Source: Lasioglossum baleicum
Lineage: Eukaryota; Arthropoda; Insecta; Hymenoptera; Halictidae
DNA: 64,000 nucleotides
Assembly (NCBI RefSeq): GCF_051020765.1
Contig: NC_134936.1
Coordinates: forward strand, 17,808,618-17,872,617
Direction: 5' to 3'
The translations under genes and the position numbers were made by a program. Below, piece by piece: positions 1 through 13,745 of this stretch. The notes beneath the pieces are model-generated. The model saw only the letters and a program-made list of their open reading frames with translations, had not been told where the DNA came from and made no database searches. How positions within the stretch are numbered: position 1 is the stretch's first letter; each line of letters opens with the position of its first letter.

Positions 1-10
1 TCGACGCCGC

Positions 11-40
11 TCCATACCGCTCCATACCGCTCCATACTGC
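11..40. repeat. Short tandem repeat, 10-bp unit
   Basis: Three copies of the decamer tccataccgc (third copy with one change) lie at the window start, followed by a decayed fourth copy. Confidence 0.75.
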
Positions 41-651
41 TCCAGCCCGCACCGTTCCGCGCCGTACAGCAGCGGTACATACATACAGTTCGTTTTCGAG
101 TGGCACGGCGTGTCGCCGCTGCGAGGACACGCCGCACCGGGCCGCGCTGTTGCGTTGCGATCCCCGATGCCGATCGACACCGCTCCGCGCCGAGTGGCGC
201 AAAGAGAATTAGAAAAGGAATTCGTAAGAACGATCCCCTCGATGATTCCGAGCTCGTCGAGTTTCGGCACGGCCACCGCCCTTCTCCATCTCTTTTTCTC
301 ATCTTTTCGAAACGTACATCCTCCACGAACGATTCTCCGATGCTATTTAAATTGTAGTCTCGCTTCGTCTCCTTGGACGCGGACGCGAGAGCAGCAACAA
401 ATCTCCCGGTATACGTGAAACAACGGACAGAAGGGCACCGCGGATCGAGACGATACGGATGCTCTTTGATGTGTTGCCACCACCCGCGAGCGGTTCCGTG
501 GCAGTTCCTTTATGGCAGCCATCGGGCATCTGTCGTACCGGCGTCTTTTTCTCCGGCTAATTTATTAGCGCCGCTTAGAGAATGGGGGGCGCGGAGAAAG
601 ATCCGGCAGGGCAGCAGGCGCTAGTCTCGAGCAACGTGTCTCTCGCAGCGG

Positions 652-720
652 TATAAATCGGGAGACGGATCAGTCGGATACAGTGACGCCGGTTTTACGA
701 GCATCGAAAATAGGGTGAGA
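652..720 (+). promoter_or_regulatory. Candidate TATA/initiator core promoter with donor-like site
   Basis: A TATAAA box at 652-657 is followed 30 bp later by a CAGT core (A at 682), the usual insect TATA-to-initiator spacing. A donor-like GTGAGA follows at 715. This could be the start of a short non-coding first exon for the zinc-finger gene, but the distance to its first coding exon is over 16 kb and nothing else supports it. Confidence 0.25.
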
Positions 721-3700
721 GGAGGCGAGATCTCGCTCGCATCTCGCGCTCTCGCGTAAAACGCGATGAAAACTCCCTTCGCGTTAAATGATTCGCTCAG
801 CGATGGAAGAGAAGACGCGACAGCGTCGCCCGAAAATTAAGAAACAAGAACGTGCTGCTACGCTACGGTCGGGAAGCGCGAGAAGAGGAGAACCAAATTC
901 GCGGGCCGATACGTCGCAATCGTACACCGTGAGCGGCGTTACGAAGAAAATTGCGGAATATTTATTTTCGCGGCACGCATTCTTGTGCATACGAGCGGGG
1001 CATCTGTCATGCTTAGCCGTTCGCGTACTCGAGCGAATTCAAAAGTTACTCGAGAAATATCGCCGCGGCCGAACACCGAAACACGAAAGCAACGAGACTC
1101 GTCGGCAAAGCGTCTCATTTATCTCCAGATATACTGCTTTTGGCATATTTGCTCGTCGATGCGATATCGCGTGTAAATCATGGTCACCGGAAATAATGGT
1201 AGCCGATTAGAAAGCTGATTCGATGTACGCGCGCAACGCGGAAATCTCGGCTTCGTATCTTTCACGCATGGATAATTCGTTGCGCGTCGAAAGCCTGTTT
1301 GCGCGCGTCGTCGATCCATCGAGATCCCGTCGATTCGACGGAAACGCGGTTGTCTGTCGACCGGTCGTGATTTTTCCGTCGATGCATCGCGAGCGAACCG
1401 TGGAGAACACGGGGAGACGTTCGTTGTTCGGCCCCGTTGTTCACGTTAGGGCGCAGCATATGCGGGTTTCGTGTTTTCCAGTATCCCGACAGAAAAGGTG
1501 TCCCGCCAGCGCCTTTTCCTCGGGGTTGAAGGATTTACGACGTTCAGTGGAGGTAGCCTTCGGGACCCAAAAATGTGTCGGCATTGTTTGAGGTGAAAGT
1601 TTTGCGCAACGGGCGTAGGCTGGCACGGATCACCGAAGGTTTTTACCGGGATCGCTAGTGAAATTTCACCCTGCCTGCGAGCAGCAGGTATCCGTGAGCA
1701 GCCTGTGCACCGCGCGTGTCCTGCAGCGTCCTTTCCAGAACGTAGCGAGTCGTCGTAAATTTTTTTCTGTGCAGTTTGCGGCCCGACCCCGGCCCAGCCC
1801 GTCACGGCTAAGTCCATGGGAAAAACGTGTTCTCCGTTTTGTCCGTTCAAGGTCTGGCCTTTTTAAAAAAGCAATGGTCACGGCCGCGGCCCGGCCGCTG
1901 CTCGGGCTCGAATGTTGCCATCTCGATCCTACAATTATTCCTCGACGTGTTCGGACGAGACAGAATGGATCGATGGATCTGTGCGTTCGAATGGAATGCG
2001 AACGTCGCGTCGTCCGTTTGTGTTGCAAATAATCGCGAAACGAGAACCGAAAATACTTTCCCCCGAATAGCGACAACCACACCGAGAGCTATCGATAATG
2101 GGAGCCGAAGTAGTTCAACGTTGAATAAATGAGCCGCGCGTCTGTCGGCGAATTGATCATTTCCGTCCGGTTATCCCGGTTTCGGTGAATCTAGCGTCGA
2201 GTCTCGTGGCGTCCGCGGACAAGACGATATAGTAGCGTGCTGGCTTTATAATTCCGGACCTCCGAAAATATCTGGTTGCAAAGACGAACGGCGGCCGTTT
2301 GGACGCGCGTGCGCAGACTCAAAGCACTTTTCCTGCTTTATGAATGGAGCGGTGGATCACGGAGTTACGGAGAAACGCGCACAAAACGGACGGCTGGCCA
2401 ACTCGAGATCCTCTCCTCCGATTCAGTCCCGTCGACGCGTTATTATAATCGGCGCGCCGCCACAGTATAGTACAGTACAGTACAGTATCATACAGTATAC
2501 ACCGATAGAGGATACTTCGCGTCCGCAACTTCTGAGAACTTCTCTTCCCTCGACTTCGGGAAAGGCGTCGAAAGGTGTCGAAAGGTGGAACAACGAGGTT
2601 GTCGATACACAGTACTTTTCCCGAGAACTCTCTCGCGTCGCGGAGAGGACGAGGTCGATCTCGCACGCCACCGTATTTTCTCCTTATCTTTTCGAGAATG
2701 TATCGCGAGACGCGACCAACTTGACGTCCGATCGAAAGGTGCGCTGGATCGAATTGCAGGCGAGGTCGGTTTTTCGGATACCGAGACGAGAAGATGCCCC
2801 TAAACTGCACCTGTTGCGCCAGCCTACGAATTTCCTGACAAATGCCCGACGCGTTAGCGTAACGCGCTTTCGAATCCGCAATCGTCTAGCGAACTCGAGA
2901 AGGAAAACCGGACGAATCGCGCGCGTCTCGCCGACGCGAGGCTGCGCGACGCAGCGATACGGCAGAGAGGTTTCGATTCTTTCGAAACTGATCGTTCGAC
3001 GCGCAATCGATCCGACGAACGAAGCAACTTCCAAACCTGTCTACGCTGCATTCGATTCTCGCCGTTCGCACGGACGTCGTCGATATTTTATCAAGTATTT
3101 TTCAACGACGACAGGCCGCCGTGGCAGCAATCTTTCTCCGGTAATATACCGTTGATTAACTTCCTCGGAACAGCAATGGCAGCGAGAACGTAATTCTCGA
3201 TGGACGGAAGATCGATTCGTACGTACCGCTCGAGAGCTCGTGTGCGTACGCGTGCGTGTGCACTCGGATCCTTTCACCGAGACATTGTAAATTAAGTGGA
3301 GAAATTAGCGCGAGAGATACGCTAATCGACCAGCCGGACAGATTTTGTTGTTCGTCAACTGTCTCGCGACTACTTTCGCCGACCGGCTCCGAAATCGTTC
3401 GAACCTCGATGGAAGTCGCGTTTATTCTCCGCGTAAACGAATAATCGCGCCCTGTTCCTTCGAAGATATCGAGAATATCGAGAAGCGGAGAAATTAGCGC
3501 GATTTCTCTCGGAAAACGACGGCGGAAGGTCGAGCGCGTTCGGAAGCTGGGACGCGTCTACCACCGCGGAAGCTGGCGAAAAACTGTGGCGTTTACGGCG
3601 CCGAAACTCCGTAGACTGCCGTGGATTTATGTACGCGGCGAGCATCCGCGCGCGCGCGCACAACGAGATTTATCGGCGCTTGGCCGAGTTTCGGTAGGGC

Positions 3701-5890
3701 AAGTTGAGTGAATTGTAAATGTTTCCGGCAGAACTTCACCAAGATGGCGTCCTCCACCAGGGGCGAGTTTGTTTACGCCTCATGGCTTCCCCACGTGGGA
3801 AAAGCAGCATGGCGCGCATCAACCTTTCAAACCCAGGGATCCTCTTGCCGTTTCACGGCCGTTCTTTCACCAATATTTACGAATTTTTCACGTCCGACTC
3901 GATTCTATCCCATTCGATTCGTTCGATACCTCGCGCACTGTCTCGCCTCTTTTCGCCGCGCGAGGCGAACGGTGAAATAGAAAATTCCGTTTTTCCAGTT
4001 AGGCGGGAAATATTATCGATTCCACGGTTCTGCAAACAACCTCTCGCGAAATGAACCGATCAACGAGGCACGCTCGGGTCTCGGTCGCGTTCACAGAATC
4101 GTTGAAATTTCCTGGGACCAAGATGGAAGAGTAGCTTCGACTCGTTCCACGCGTAAGGGAGTTTAACGCGCGCGCTTCGAATATCTTGTACTCGTCAAAA
4201 TAACTTGATCGGATAACGAACGCACGCGGTCGCGCCTGTGGATATCTACCGGATAACGGGCAAATGATAGCGAACCTCGACGATAATCGTCAACGAGCCT
4301 GCAAGTAATGTTCGCCTCGCTTTACTTTTGAATGTTCGTTGCTCGCCGGTCGCGACACATGATCGTCGAGGATCGATCTTAGCCGGTTCGACGCGTGTAT
4401 CGGGCGAAACCAGTGAAATTATTCCGACTCACATTTCATACGTTGCGGAGCGTGCTGTTTCCTTCGGGGCATCTGCGTCCTGCGGAGATGTTCGATTATC
4501 TGTGCGGGCTCCAGGTCGTCTCTGCTCCTTAGACGCAGCCTCGGATCGGATCCCAAACATGTGACGGTGGTCCTTGAAAATGCTGCAGGAAGATCGTGGA
4601 GTGATCTTCCGCGCCGCGGGAAGCAGTGTTCCAAGTTTTCCGGTTCCCAGCTCCAGCAACGCGCACACAAAGTCACCCACTTGCACGTGTCCAACGAGCA
4701 CTGACTACCTCATCGCGAGTACGCCGGATCCGTTTGTCGTCGGTGTTCCCAGGATCGGTGGCGACATCGTTATCTTCTCTCTGGTCGGGATCGGAAGCAG
4801 CCGCACCTACACAGGTGCGAACCAACCGCATAGACGGAACTGATCCGCGTGAGAGAACACTGCTTTTTTTACAGGCTATCGTATACAGTATGCGGAATCG
4901 AACGCAGCGGAACGCCTGGCGTTTTCGTGAATCGGCTGCGTGGATCGGTTCGATCGGTCCGATCGGATCGACCGTGTCGTGAATCGGATCGGTGTGTGGT
5001 ATCGCACTGGTGGTAGCACTTGCAAACGATCGACGAAATCTTCGAGTTTGTCGTGATCCATGCGCGGTTGTACGGCGGCTAGAGAGGCAACCAAATCACT
5101 CGGAACGATCACATCGGTGGCGTAGGTTGTTCGATGGCACGGACCGGCGATTCTCTGTGCGGTTTTCACTCTTTTAAAATCGTCGGGGACTCGCTAGCTC
5201 GTTCGAGCAACGATCATCGGTCGGATCGGATATACGTGTATCGGCCGCACCTACGAAGGATTCAAGACATACATACAAGATGAAGAAAGACCGCGTTGTA
5301 TTTAATCGTGGAAAACGCGTGGCGTGGCGCGGCGAGGCGAGGCAAGGCGAGGCGCGTCGCGAGGAAAATTCCGACACGTTCCAAAAGCAGTTCGTCCCTC
5401 CGTCCGCACAAACTCGAGACCGAATCCGGCACGATCCGAATCAGAGCGTCGACACTTGGATATTGCGATGATCACTTGAGAGATGCAGCGGATCAACGAC
5501 GCTTGCCTGGATCACGGTCGTCTCGTGTCGTTCACGGTTGCGGCGTCGTAACGCGATCCTCGACGCTCTCCGGATTTCCGCGATTATAGACGATCGTACA
5601 ATTACGCGATCACGGTGGAACGTGTCGACGGTTCGAAGTGTTCGATCCTCGCGATCTACGACCGTGTATCTCGTCGATCTCGCGCGAGGAGACCAGGTTT
5701 TTCGGCTGCAGGAACGCGTGCCTCGCGACGACGCCTTGCATCCACTCGAGACGCGCGCACGACACTCCGCCGTACGTGTACGGGGCTACCGAAAGCTCGT
5801 TGCGGAGAAGAAAACGAAAGAAACCGACAAACGGTGGGAGAGAAAGACGAGGAGAGACGTATCCCGGTGACAGAGAGGGAAAGATGGAGA

Positions 5891-5930
5891 AAGAGAGTGA
5901 GAGAGAGAGAGAGAGAGAGGAGCGAGACGA
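5891..5930. repeat. Short (GA)n tract
   Basis: A run of GA dinucleotides broken by a few other purines, inside a longer purine-rich stretch that resumes near 6111-6215. Confidence 0.8.
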
Positions 5931-6163
5931 AACTAGCGAGTGATCGAGTTTACGCGCGTGTCCCCGAGCGTGCGATGCTGGGATGCCGATTGAATGCGCA
6001 AGGGTGAAACCACAGTCACAAAGGAACGGAGTACCGATACGGTGGAAGAAAAAATCGCGAAAGATACAAGCGAACGATTCGATAGACGGATAGATACGAG
6101 GAACGCGAACGAGAGAGAGAGGCAGTGATAGCGCGTACGCGCAACACACAGAGAAACCGATAG

Positions 6164-6215
6164 AGAAGGAGAGTGAGAGAGAGAGAGAGAGGGGGGGAGG
6201 AGGGGGGAGAGAGAT
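6164..6215. repeat. Purine-rich (GA)n/(G)n tract
   Basis: GA dinucleotides run into two blocks of six to seven G residues and back into GA. The bottom strand is a continuous polypyrimidine tract. Confidence 0.75.
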
Positions 6216-6577
6216 AAAATGCAAGAAACGAGAACAAGATAGAGAGAAAAGAAGCGAAGGTGGAGGAGGAGGCGGAGGTGGAAGTGGTGGCTACCGTCGT
6301 TCGTGGATCGCGAAATCGAGCGGGCGGCGGTCCAGCGCTGACTGACTACGGACTGGCGTCGCGGCGGCAGCCCGCATGGTGGGGGGGCCCCAGGAGTAGT
6401 AGTCCTCTTTCCCTCTCGTCTCCTCCGCTCGTTCTCGTTTCCTCGCTTGCCCGCTCTTCCTTGCTCTCCTTTGCCTCTCGCGCACTCGTTCCGTCTCTTC
6501 CGCCGTTTCTTGCTTCGCGATGTTGCACGATTTGCGTTCGCGTAAACGCAGATACCTGTGCCTCGCGGGAATCCGAT

Positions 6578-6660
6578 CGAACGAGACGAGACGAGACGAG
6601 ACGAGATTGCACGAGATGGGACGAGACGAGACGAGACGAGAGCGAAACGAACGAAACGAT
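6578..6660. repeat. ACGAG pentamer repeat
   Basis: The pentamer acgag is repeated many times, with short interruptions and a drift to cgaaa units at the right end. The complementary unit (ctcgt) forms another array near 50,821-50,883. Confidence 0.8.
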
Positions 6661-8280
6661 GCCCGATCGCGAGGCAGCGAGGAAAAACTGCGTTCCCGAA
6701 CGGAACGATCGTTGGGTCACCGAGGAACGAACCGGATCCGGCCAGATGAAAATCAGTTCCGAAGACCGTCGATTCCTTCCAATCATCCGTGTTCAAGCGA
6801 TCTCTGCGGTGCTAGATCGTTTCGCGACGATCGCCCGGTCTGGTCCCCGCGAGCTTGTTCCGCTCCGAAACGATCTCCGGCAAGATTTTCACCGCACGAA
6901 AAGTACAAAGCGCGAAAACGACGAGACCGGATAAGAACGATCGAAAGTTCGTCGATGGGCCCGGGGGACTGAAGTTGCGCTCGCGCGCGCAAGAGGTGGT
7001 CGAAAAAGGAGGCGGGGCCCTGAACCTCGTCGGCCCCAGTAAATCGTGCGAGAGGGGGCAACGGAACAGCTCCGTGCTGGTACGGCGACTTTTCTGTTCG
7101 CCGCGAGAGGCGCTGTCTGCCGGCGGTCTCGTTCCACCGTACTACGGCGACGCGGAGCAACACCTGCGAGTTTCTCGAGATTTTCGTCCCTCCGAGCCAT
7201 CGGACACCCCCCGAATTGCGGTAAGTGTGCACCAACGATAGCGAATCCCAACGAGATACCTGCGATATCGTTCCAATACCCAGCAATCGACCAGCTACTT
7301 CGATGTACCGCGATATTAGAAGCTAACCTCAAAATTCGCGTACGAGAACTTTGATTTCGAATTGAAACCTTTAGGCGAATTCTTTCGTGGGACGCGACTC
7401 TGTCGTTCCTCCGCTATCGACCGGCCGAAGCGTCGATACCTATGATAACCTTTATCTCCGACTGACCGCATGCATGTATACGTACGTACGTTACTGGACG
7501 TAACCAGGCACTGGTTACGCGATTTAAAAAGCTTGTTTGAAAAAGTTCGACGTCGAATGACTTCGGGACGAATCGTCGAGCGCGCTACGGTCGTGTTTTC
7601 GTCAACGGTCACCTCGGAGTATAAACTCTACTTTTTTCCCTCGACTCTATCCGATCGAGCAGTGTCCCAAGTGCGGCGAATGACGAGCAAACAAACGCGA
7701 ATAAGTCGGCCGTTGTATCGATCGGAAATACGCGATCGTCGCGTGGTCGTGAATCGCGGAGCGAATGGGCAGGATCTTCGAACGGGGATCGTAGCTACTT
7801 CGACGTGGGGAATAGTAAAATTGTCTTGGCAAGAACCGACGAGAGCCGCGATGTCTGGATGGACTCGAAAGCAGAGTGTGGAGAGTCGAAGATCGCGTGA
7901 GTATTGAATTCGCGAGGGTATATCGGTGTTTCCCGGACAAGTTTTCGATTCGTCATAGTGTAGGGGACGATGGTTACGCGCGGCGGACTGGTTTACGATA
8001 ATTTCTGGCGAAGATTCGAGTTGGAAAAGAATCGAATGGAGGTCGAAGGATACGAGTCGGTCAGTTTGTGGATAGTCGGTGAGCGGAGCTCGTTTTGGCG
8101 GGCACCGATGGTGGCGCTGGCAAGGCCGGCGGAGCCGCGGGAAGAGGGGCACCGGCGTACCAACTACCAGGTTGTGCCCGCCTACCAGGCGGAGCCCGCA
8201 TGATCTATAGCGTCATAGAACACCCCTGCCGTCGTGGTAGGAACGCGATGGCGACGCCCACGGTGTGGAACGTGCGCGCT

Positions 8281-8660
8281 GCCCCCGCCGCTGCCGCCGC
8301 CGGCCGCCACCGCTACCTTCGTCGTCGTCGTCGTCGCCGTCGTCGTCATCGCTGCCACTGCCACTACCGCCGCCGCCACTGTCGCCACCGCCACCGCCGT
8401 CACCACCACTGCCGGCATCACGATGTTTATGCTTTTGCCGGTGCGTCTCTATCTAGTCGTGGCCCCGTCGCCGCTGCGCTGTTCCTTTTCTGCCGTGGCT
8501 GCTACCGATGCTGCCACTGCCACTGCCATTGCCACTACCGGCGGCGCAGCCACCGCTACACTGCCATCGCTACCGCTACCGTTGTCGCTGTAGCTGTCGA
8601 TGCCGATCGCCGTTGTCGTTGTCGTTGGCGTTCGCGTTGGCGTTGGTATCGTGGTCGTCG
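8281..8660. repeat. Trinucleotide-rich stretch (CGT/GCC/CAC classes)
   Basis: Nearly 400 bp are built of imperfect triplets such as gccgcc, cgtcgt and caccgc. The clearest run is the cgt array around 8314-8350. Open frames through it read as Ala-, Arg-, Ser- or His-rich low-complexity peptides with no flanking domain. I therefore treat it as repeat, although a low-complexity coding exon cannot be excluded. Confidence 0.6.
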
Positions 8661-11600
8661 CGGTGGCTCTCTTCTGCTCCTACCTCGTACTTATCCGGTT
8701 CCTTCCACCTTGCGTTCATTACCGCTAAACATTCCTGTCAATTAAAACTGCACCGACTCCCGATTTACTGCCAGCTCACCGTTCGTCCATCGTGAGAACC
8801 ATCCCCCGGTACATTTTGCGGGCTTCGGTATATGTATAGGTAGGATCCCAGTGAGTCTTTCTCCTTTCTATTTTTTGTTACATGTATCGCAGCGATCGTC
8901 TTTCGTTGAAGCGACACGTTTGCTCGCCCGAAAGCCAAGCGGAATCGTCGGAAGGAAGCGACGACGCGCCGCGCCGCGCGTTTGCCATGGACGCATCGCC
9001 GTGTCGAGTCCGTTCGGTTTCGCGATAACGTCTCCGTTCGATTCGTCGAAACCTCCGCCCCTGAATCGATTCGATCCGTGAAATCCGGTGAATCGTGTGC
9101 GTGTATAGAAACGCGTCGATTCTCGGGGCCGTACCGATGACTCACTGGTTCCGGCAACTCGATTCGCTATAATATCGGTGGGATTCTTTCGTTAACCATT
9201 CATCGTTATTTAAAATCGTAGACGTCGAGAGACGGGCTCGTGACGCGAATACCGGTTGTTCTTTGCTTTCGATCGGAGACGAGAAATTCTCGCGCGCGCA
9301 CGAAACGATCCGCGCAGAGGAGGTGTACGCGGTGAAACACGCAGCCGCGTCAACGTTTCGTACGTAAATATTCGCAACAACATCGGCAATGGGAACGATC
9401 GGCAGGAACGATACGCAATATTTTCAAAGCGTTCCGCTTCGAATTTAGTAACGCACGCTCGAAACCGTCTCCTTTCCGAAGGAATTTTCTCGAGACACGC
9501 CGAGTATTCGCGACGATCGTCACGCTCGAGTTTTACGCCAATGGTGGCGGGGCTACGGAGAGGTGGCGGCGGCGGTGGCAGCGGCAGCGACTGTCATAAA
9601 GAGTATTTTATTTCGACGATTGCGGCGCCGTTTTTGTTCTGGGGTCGCGAAGCGATCGTGTCGTTTCTACGCGCGTCAGGCCAATTCAACGCCGGCGACA
9701 TTCGCGGCCCGACGTTTACGAGATCGTTTATTAGGTGACGTTCCCATCGAGTGGTTTTACCGGTAGCTGGATCTTCTCTCCCGTTTCTAGAGCCCCGCGT
9801 TCACGAAGATTCCAACTTATCGCGACGCGCCATCGAGAATCGTCCCACCTTGCAAAAGTTTCGGCAAAAACTCACGGAGCTGCCGCACAGGGTTGCGCAC
9901 ATGTGTCTAACGACGAGGCGTTCTCGATTCGGCCGGATTTCGGTGGGCAACCGCCATCGAAGCCCGCTGAGAAACCGCGATTTCTTAATTTCCATCGGCG
10001 AATCAAGTTTCACCCGAGCGACGAGTCTGCTCGTTTTTTCTTTTCTTCGTTCGCTCGCCTTTTCGATTTGTCGCAGGATCGCGGAGAAACATCGAGAGAA
10101 GCACCACCGCCGAAAAACGGTTTGGTGCGCGCGTGGTTCGCGTCAGTTGCGTTTGTGTCTCTCGGTGACTGCGGGGGTTCCTTTTACGAGCGTTCCCGTC
10201 GTCGGTCGACGAGACCGGAGGCACTAAACTTGCGAATATTTCGAAAGATGTCCCGTTATGCAACGACAATGTGGGTCAGCGCACAAGTCCATTGTATACG
10301 TTTGCTCGTTTTGTACCGTCAGCTCCCCGCGAGACCCGAAATAAGTGCACCTCGTAAAATAAAGTGCCGCGCGCGTCGCTTTCCTCGACTATCTATTGCA
10401 CCGGCACCATCGATCTTACCGCGATTCCGCGACCTTCCGAAATTTCCATACGCGCCCGCCGAAGACGCGATGCGACGCGACGCGACGCTGCGCCTCGCCG
10501 GTAAAACGTCGTCGAATCGTTTCTTCGATGTCGCTTCTTCGGATAATTCGATCACGACTCCGAGTACAGTCTTCTCCGGTGATCGAAAACTCGTCTCGAG
10601 AACACGGTCTCGCGTATCGCCGATTCAGATCGTACTCGATCTCCTCTCGTTTTCGCGTCGACTCGCTCTCTTTGGAATACCGTTTCCACGATTTGCTCGG
10701 AACGAATAACAGATCGAATAATTGGACGAACGTCCGAGTCCGGGAACGAGAGACACAAAATTCCGTGTCGAGCCGAGCGAGTCCGCTCGAATTCTTTCGG
10801 AATGCGAGATGTTCTTTCTCGCTTTTAGAACCGAGTCGCGGATCAACAAGACGAATCGTAAGACCACAGGCGCATCGTTCGGTCGCGGAGGATGTTCACG
10901 CACGAGCGAGCACGTGAAAATAGATTTAGTATCGGTGTCTCGCTCGTCGCATTCATCGGCATCCATCGTGTCGTAGCAAAAAACTCGACGTACAAAATTA
11001 TTCCGAGCGACGCGATCGGGGTCTGGCCGAATATTTGGTCGCTGTCCGGATCGTTCTTTCGGAGGAAGGTTGTTTGGAAGGGAGGAGGCGCGTTGATTTA
11101 TATCGTTTGACCGATACCTGGGACGTTTCGGTGCGAGCCGAGAAACGTTTCACTCTCCGCTCTCCGTGAAGGAGAGGTTGCGCAACAGGAAAACCGGGGA
11201 CGGCACTCATCCGGGGCTCTTTTGAAAATTCGGGTTTCGTGTTTGCGACGGGAGACGAGGGAAAGCGAGTAAAAGCTGGCGGGAGCGAGTAAAAGCGCAG
11301 GCACGGCAGGAAGAACAGGCAGGAAGGCTGCTATCGTCCGAGGGGGTAATGCGGAACGATCCCTGCCGAAAACGACGTAACCTTCTTAGTTTCGAAAATA
11401 GCTCGAGCTCTCGTCGAGTAGAAGGCGGTTTCGACGATTAGTAGAATTCGGTACCGGACGAGAAGTTCGCTGCCGGCCAGATGTGACTCGTTTCAAAATA
11501 ATTTCGTCGATGTTTTAACGCGGATAAATCGCAGGCGAACCCCCCACGGTCGATCGCTCGCTACGAGCTCGTTCTCGCGCACCTGCTTTTTTTCATACCG

Positions 11601-12540
11601 ATCAAAGTCCACGGATCTTCGCGATCGTTCCCGATGCATTATTTCGAGCGAACGATACGTCGTTCCGGTATCTTTCGTCTAAAACATCGATGCTCGGTGG
11701 AGAGGAGCCGCGGTACGAGACGAGAGACGCGCGCGGGATCGTACTTTAACGTTCTTCCCCCGTAGAGCGCGCGTATTTTCGCGCTCGTTGAAAGTTTATG
11801 ACCTCGATAAACTTGCCGCGTTCCTAAGCTAACCAAATGTTTCTCGGTCGATCCGCGAATTACTTTGTATCGAATATGTGAGAAATCGCGGACGAATGGT
11901 CGCTGTTTACCGCCGAATCTCTCGCAGCACCCGATGACTTATGCGCGGGATATGCGAAATTTTTCCGGTAGGAGCAGCGTCCGATCTTCCTGGAAAAAGG
12001 TCCGCGATGGAAAAGAAACGGTTGTTTCTCGCAAGACAGACCAGGGGCGGGAGAGAGAGAGCGAACTCGTGGGAAATTTATAACGCGTACGTAACACGCG
12101 AAGAGGCGTGCTTGTTTTTCGAGCGTTCTCGTCGAGACGTTCGCATAGACGCGACGGAACGTTGGACGATTGCTCACGAGTTGGAAAAAGTTTTGCAGCG
12201 GTTTAGGGTCGCCGGAGCCGATGTCCGTCGGATTTGACGAAGGACGTAGATGTATACGCGGGCACACGGATCAGTGGACGGAACGAGCGTGGAAAAAGAG
12301 AAAGAGAGAGAGAGAGACACGGAGAGAGTCGTCGGAGATGGCGGACGTCGCGCAATTGGCCAGTTGCTGGAAAACGAAATCTCGTTTGTCGCGGGAAGAG
12401 ACGCGATACTCTCGGCGAGGTTGGCAGGCCTCGCAGGGTTCGCGCGTCGATGCGTATAGCGGTGGCAGCATTCGTAGAAGGTTCGGTATAGGGAGCGTGG
12501 AGCGTGGTCGTAAGGGGTCGCGGGGGTGGGTGGGGGTGGT

Positions 12541-12660
12541 AAAGGAGGAGGAGGATGAGGATGAGGACGAGAACGAGGACGGGGGAACGGGGACGGGATC
12601 GGGAACGGGGACGAAGACGGGGGATGGGTATGGGAACGGGTATGGGGACGAGGAGTGGGT
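12541..12660. repeat. G-rich purine minisatellite
   Basis: Degenerate six-base units such as gatgag and gggaac give an almost pyrimidine-free top strand. The stretch contains several G runs, so G-quadruplex formation is possible. That is inference. Confidence 0.65.
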
Positions 12661-13650
12661 GGTTGATGTGGTACGATGGTATGGGGTGGCTAGGTGGACG
12701 AGGATGGGGTGGTTGTCGACGATAGGGCGAAGAAAGAGGTGGAGGAGCGCAGAGAGAAGCCGAGGTCCGTCGGTATCGATCGGGCGTCTGCGGTAGATTG
12801 ACACGTGTCATGGCCGCCTCTCGGTGTTCGAGCGGACGAGGTGGCGGGAGAAAGAGGGAAACGCGGCCGAGAGGAAGCTGCCCGAAGGGAGAAAGGCGAA
12901 AGGAGACAGGAGACAGGAGAAAGGAGAAAGGCTAAAGGCACGAGAGAGAGAGAGAGAGGGAGAGGGAGAGAGAGGTTGGCGGCTTTTCGGTGAAAAGAAA
13001 GAGAGCGAGAAACGGAAGAAAGACAGGCGGGACGAGGAAGGTGGCGCGAGCCAGCTCGCCAGCTCGCCAGCTCGCCGGCGAGGCAGCGAGGCAGCGGAGC
13101 AGTCGAGGGGATAGCGGCGTCGAAGGTGGAAGAGGAGGAAGAGGCGAGGGTGGTTGGCGCGGGGAGGAGGCGAGGGAAAAGGACATTAAGGTGCGTAATA
13201 GCCAGCGGGGCGAGCGCGCACCGCCGCGGCATCGATTAGACAGAGGCTCCCTCGTCCCATTGCTAGGATGCAGCCCTCCCCTTCTCCTCTTCCTCGACCC
13301 ACCGACATACTCACCCTCCGCGCTATATCCACCCGTTCACCACCCACAACCCATACTCTCGACCGAGAGGTCTCCACGACCACCCAACCACCCGCCTCCA
13401 CCTACTCCGTCGAACTGGAGAGCCCCCGAGTACGTGCTCTACATACACACTCGTGCGCTTATGTCAGTTCCTGTCCTGCCGTTGCTTCTGCCTCTGCCTC
13501 TGCCTCTACTTCTAGCTCGGCCGTGCTACCGTTGTTACCACTACCGTTGTATGCCACCGCTGGGAAAGAGAACGAGGCACGGAAACAAGGGGACTGACCG
13601 AGAGGGAGCGAGGGCTTGCACACACGGCGCGCGAACCCCGAGAAAGAGAG

Positions 13651-13651
<1 letters not shown>

Positions 13652-13743
<92 letters not shown>
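13652..13743. repeat. (AG)n microsatellite, about 90 bp
   Basis: A perfect AG dinucleotide array of roughly 45 units, flanked by further purine-rich sequence on the right. Confidence 0.95.

Positions 13744-13745
<2 letters not shown>

Noticed and set aside
2340..3155. 271-codon open frame on the plus strand
   Set aside because: Low-complexity basic peptide overlapping equally open frames on the other strand. Nothing indicates coding.
3735..3800. AAGATGGCG start-like context followed by an open frame
   Set aside because: The frame continues into Arg/Ser/Phe-rich sequence with no domain, and codon use differs from the two real genes.
8095..8745. Gly/Ala-rich frame that might be a low-complexity exon
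   Set aside because: It runs straight into trinucleotide repeat. Composition changes with the repeat and no conserved segment is visible. Kept only as a repeat feature.
9735..10709. 324-codon open frame on the plus strand
   Set aside because: Random composition, rich in Arg and Ser, with no recognisable motif and no supporting splice sites or start context.
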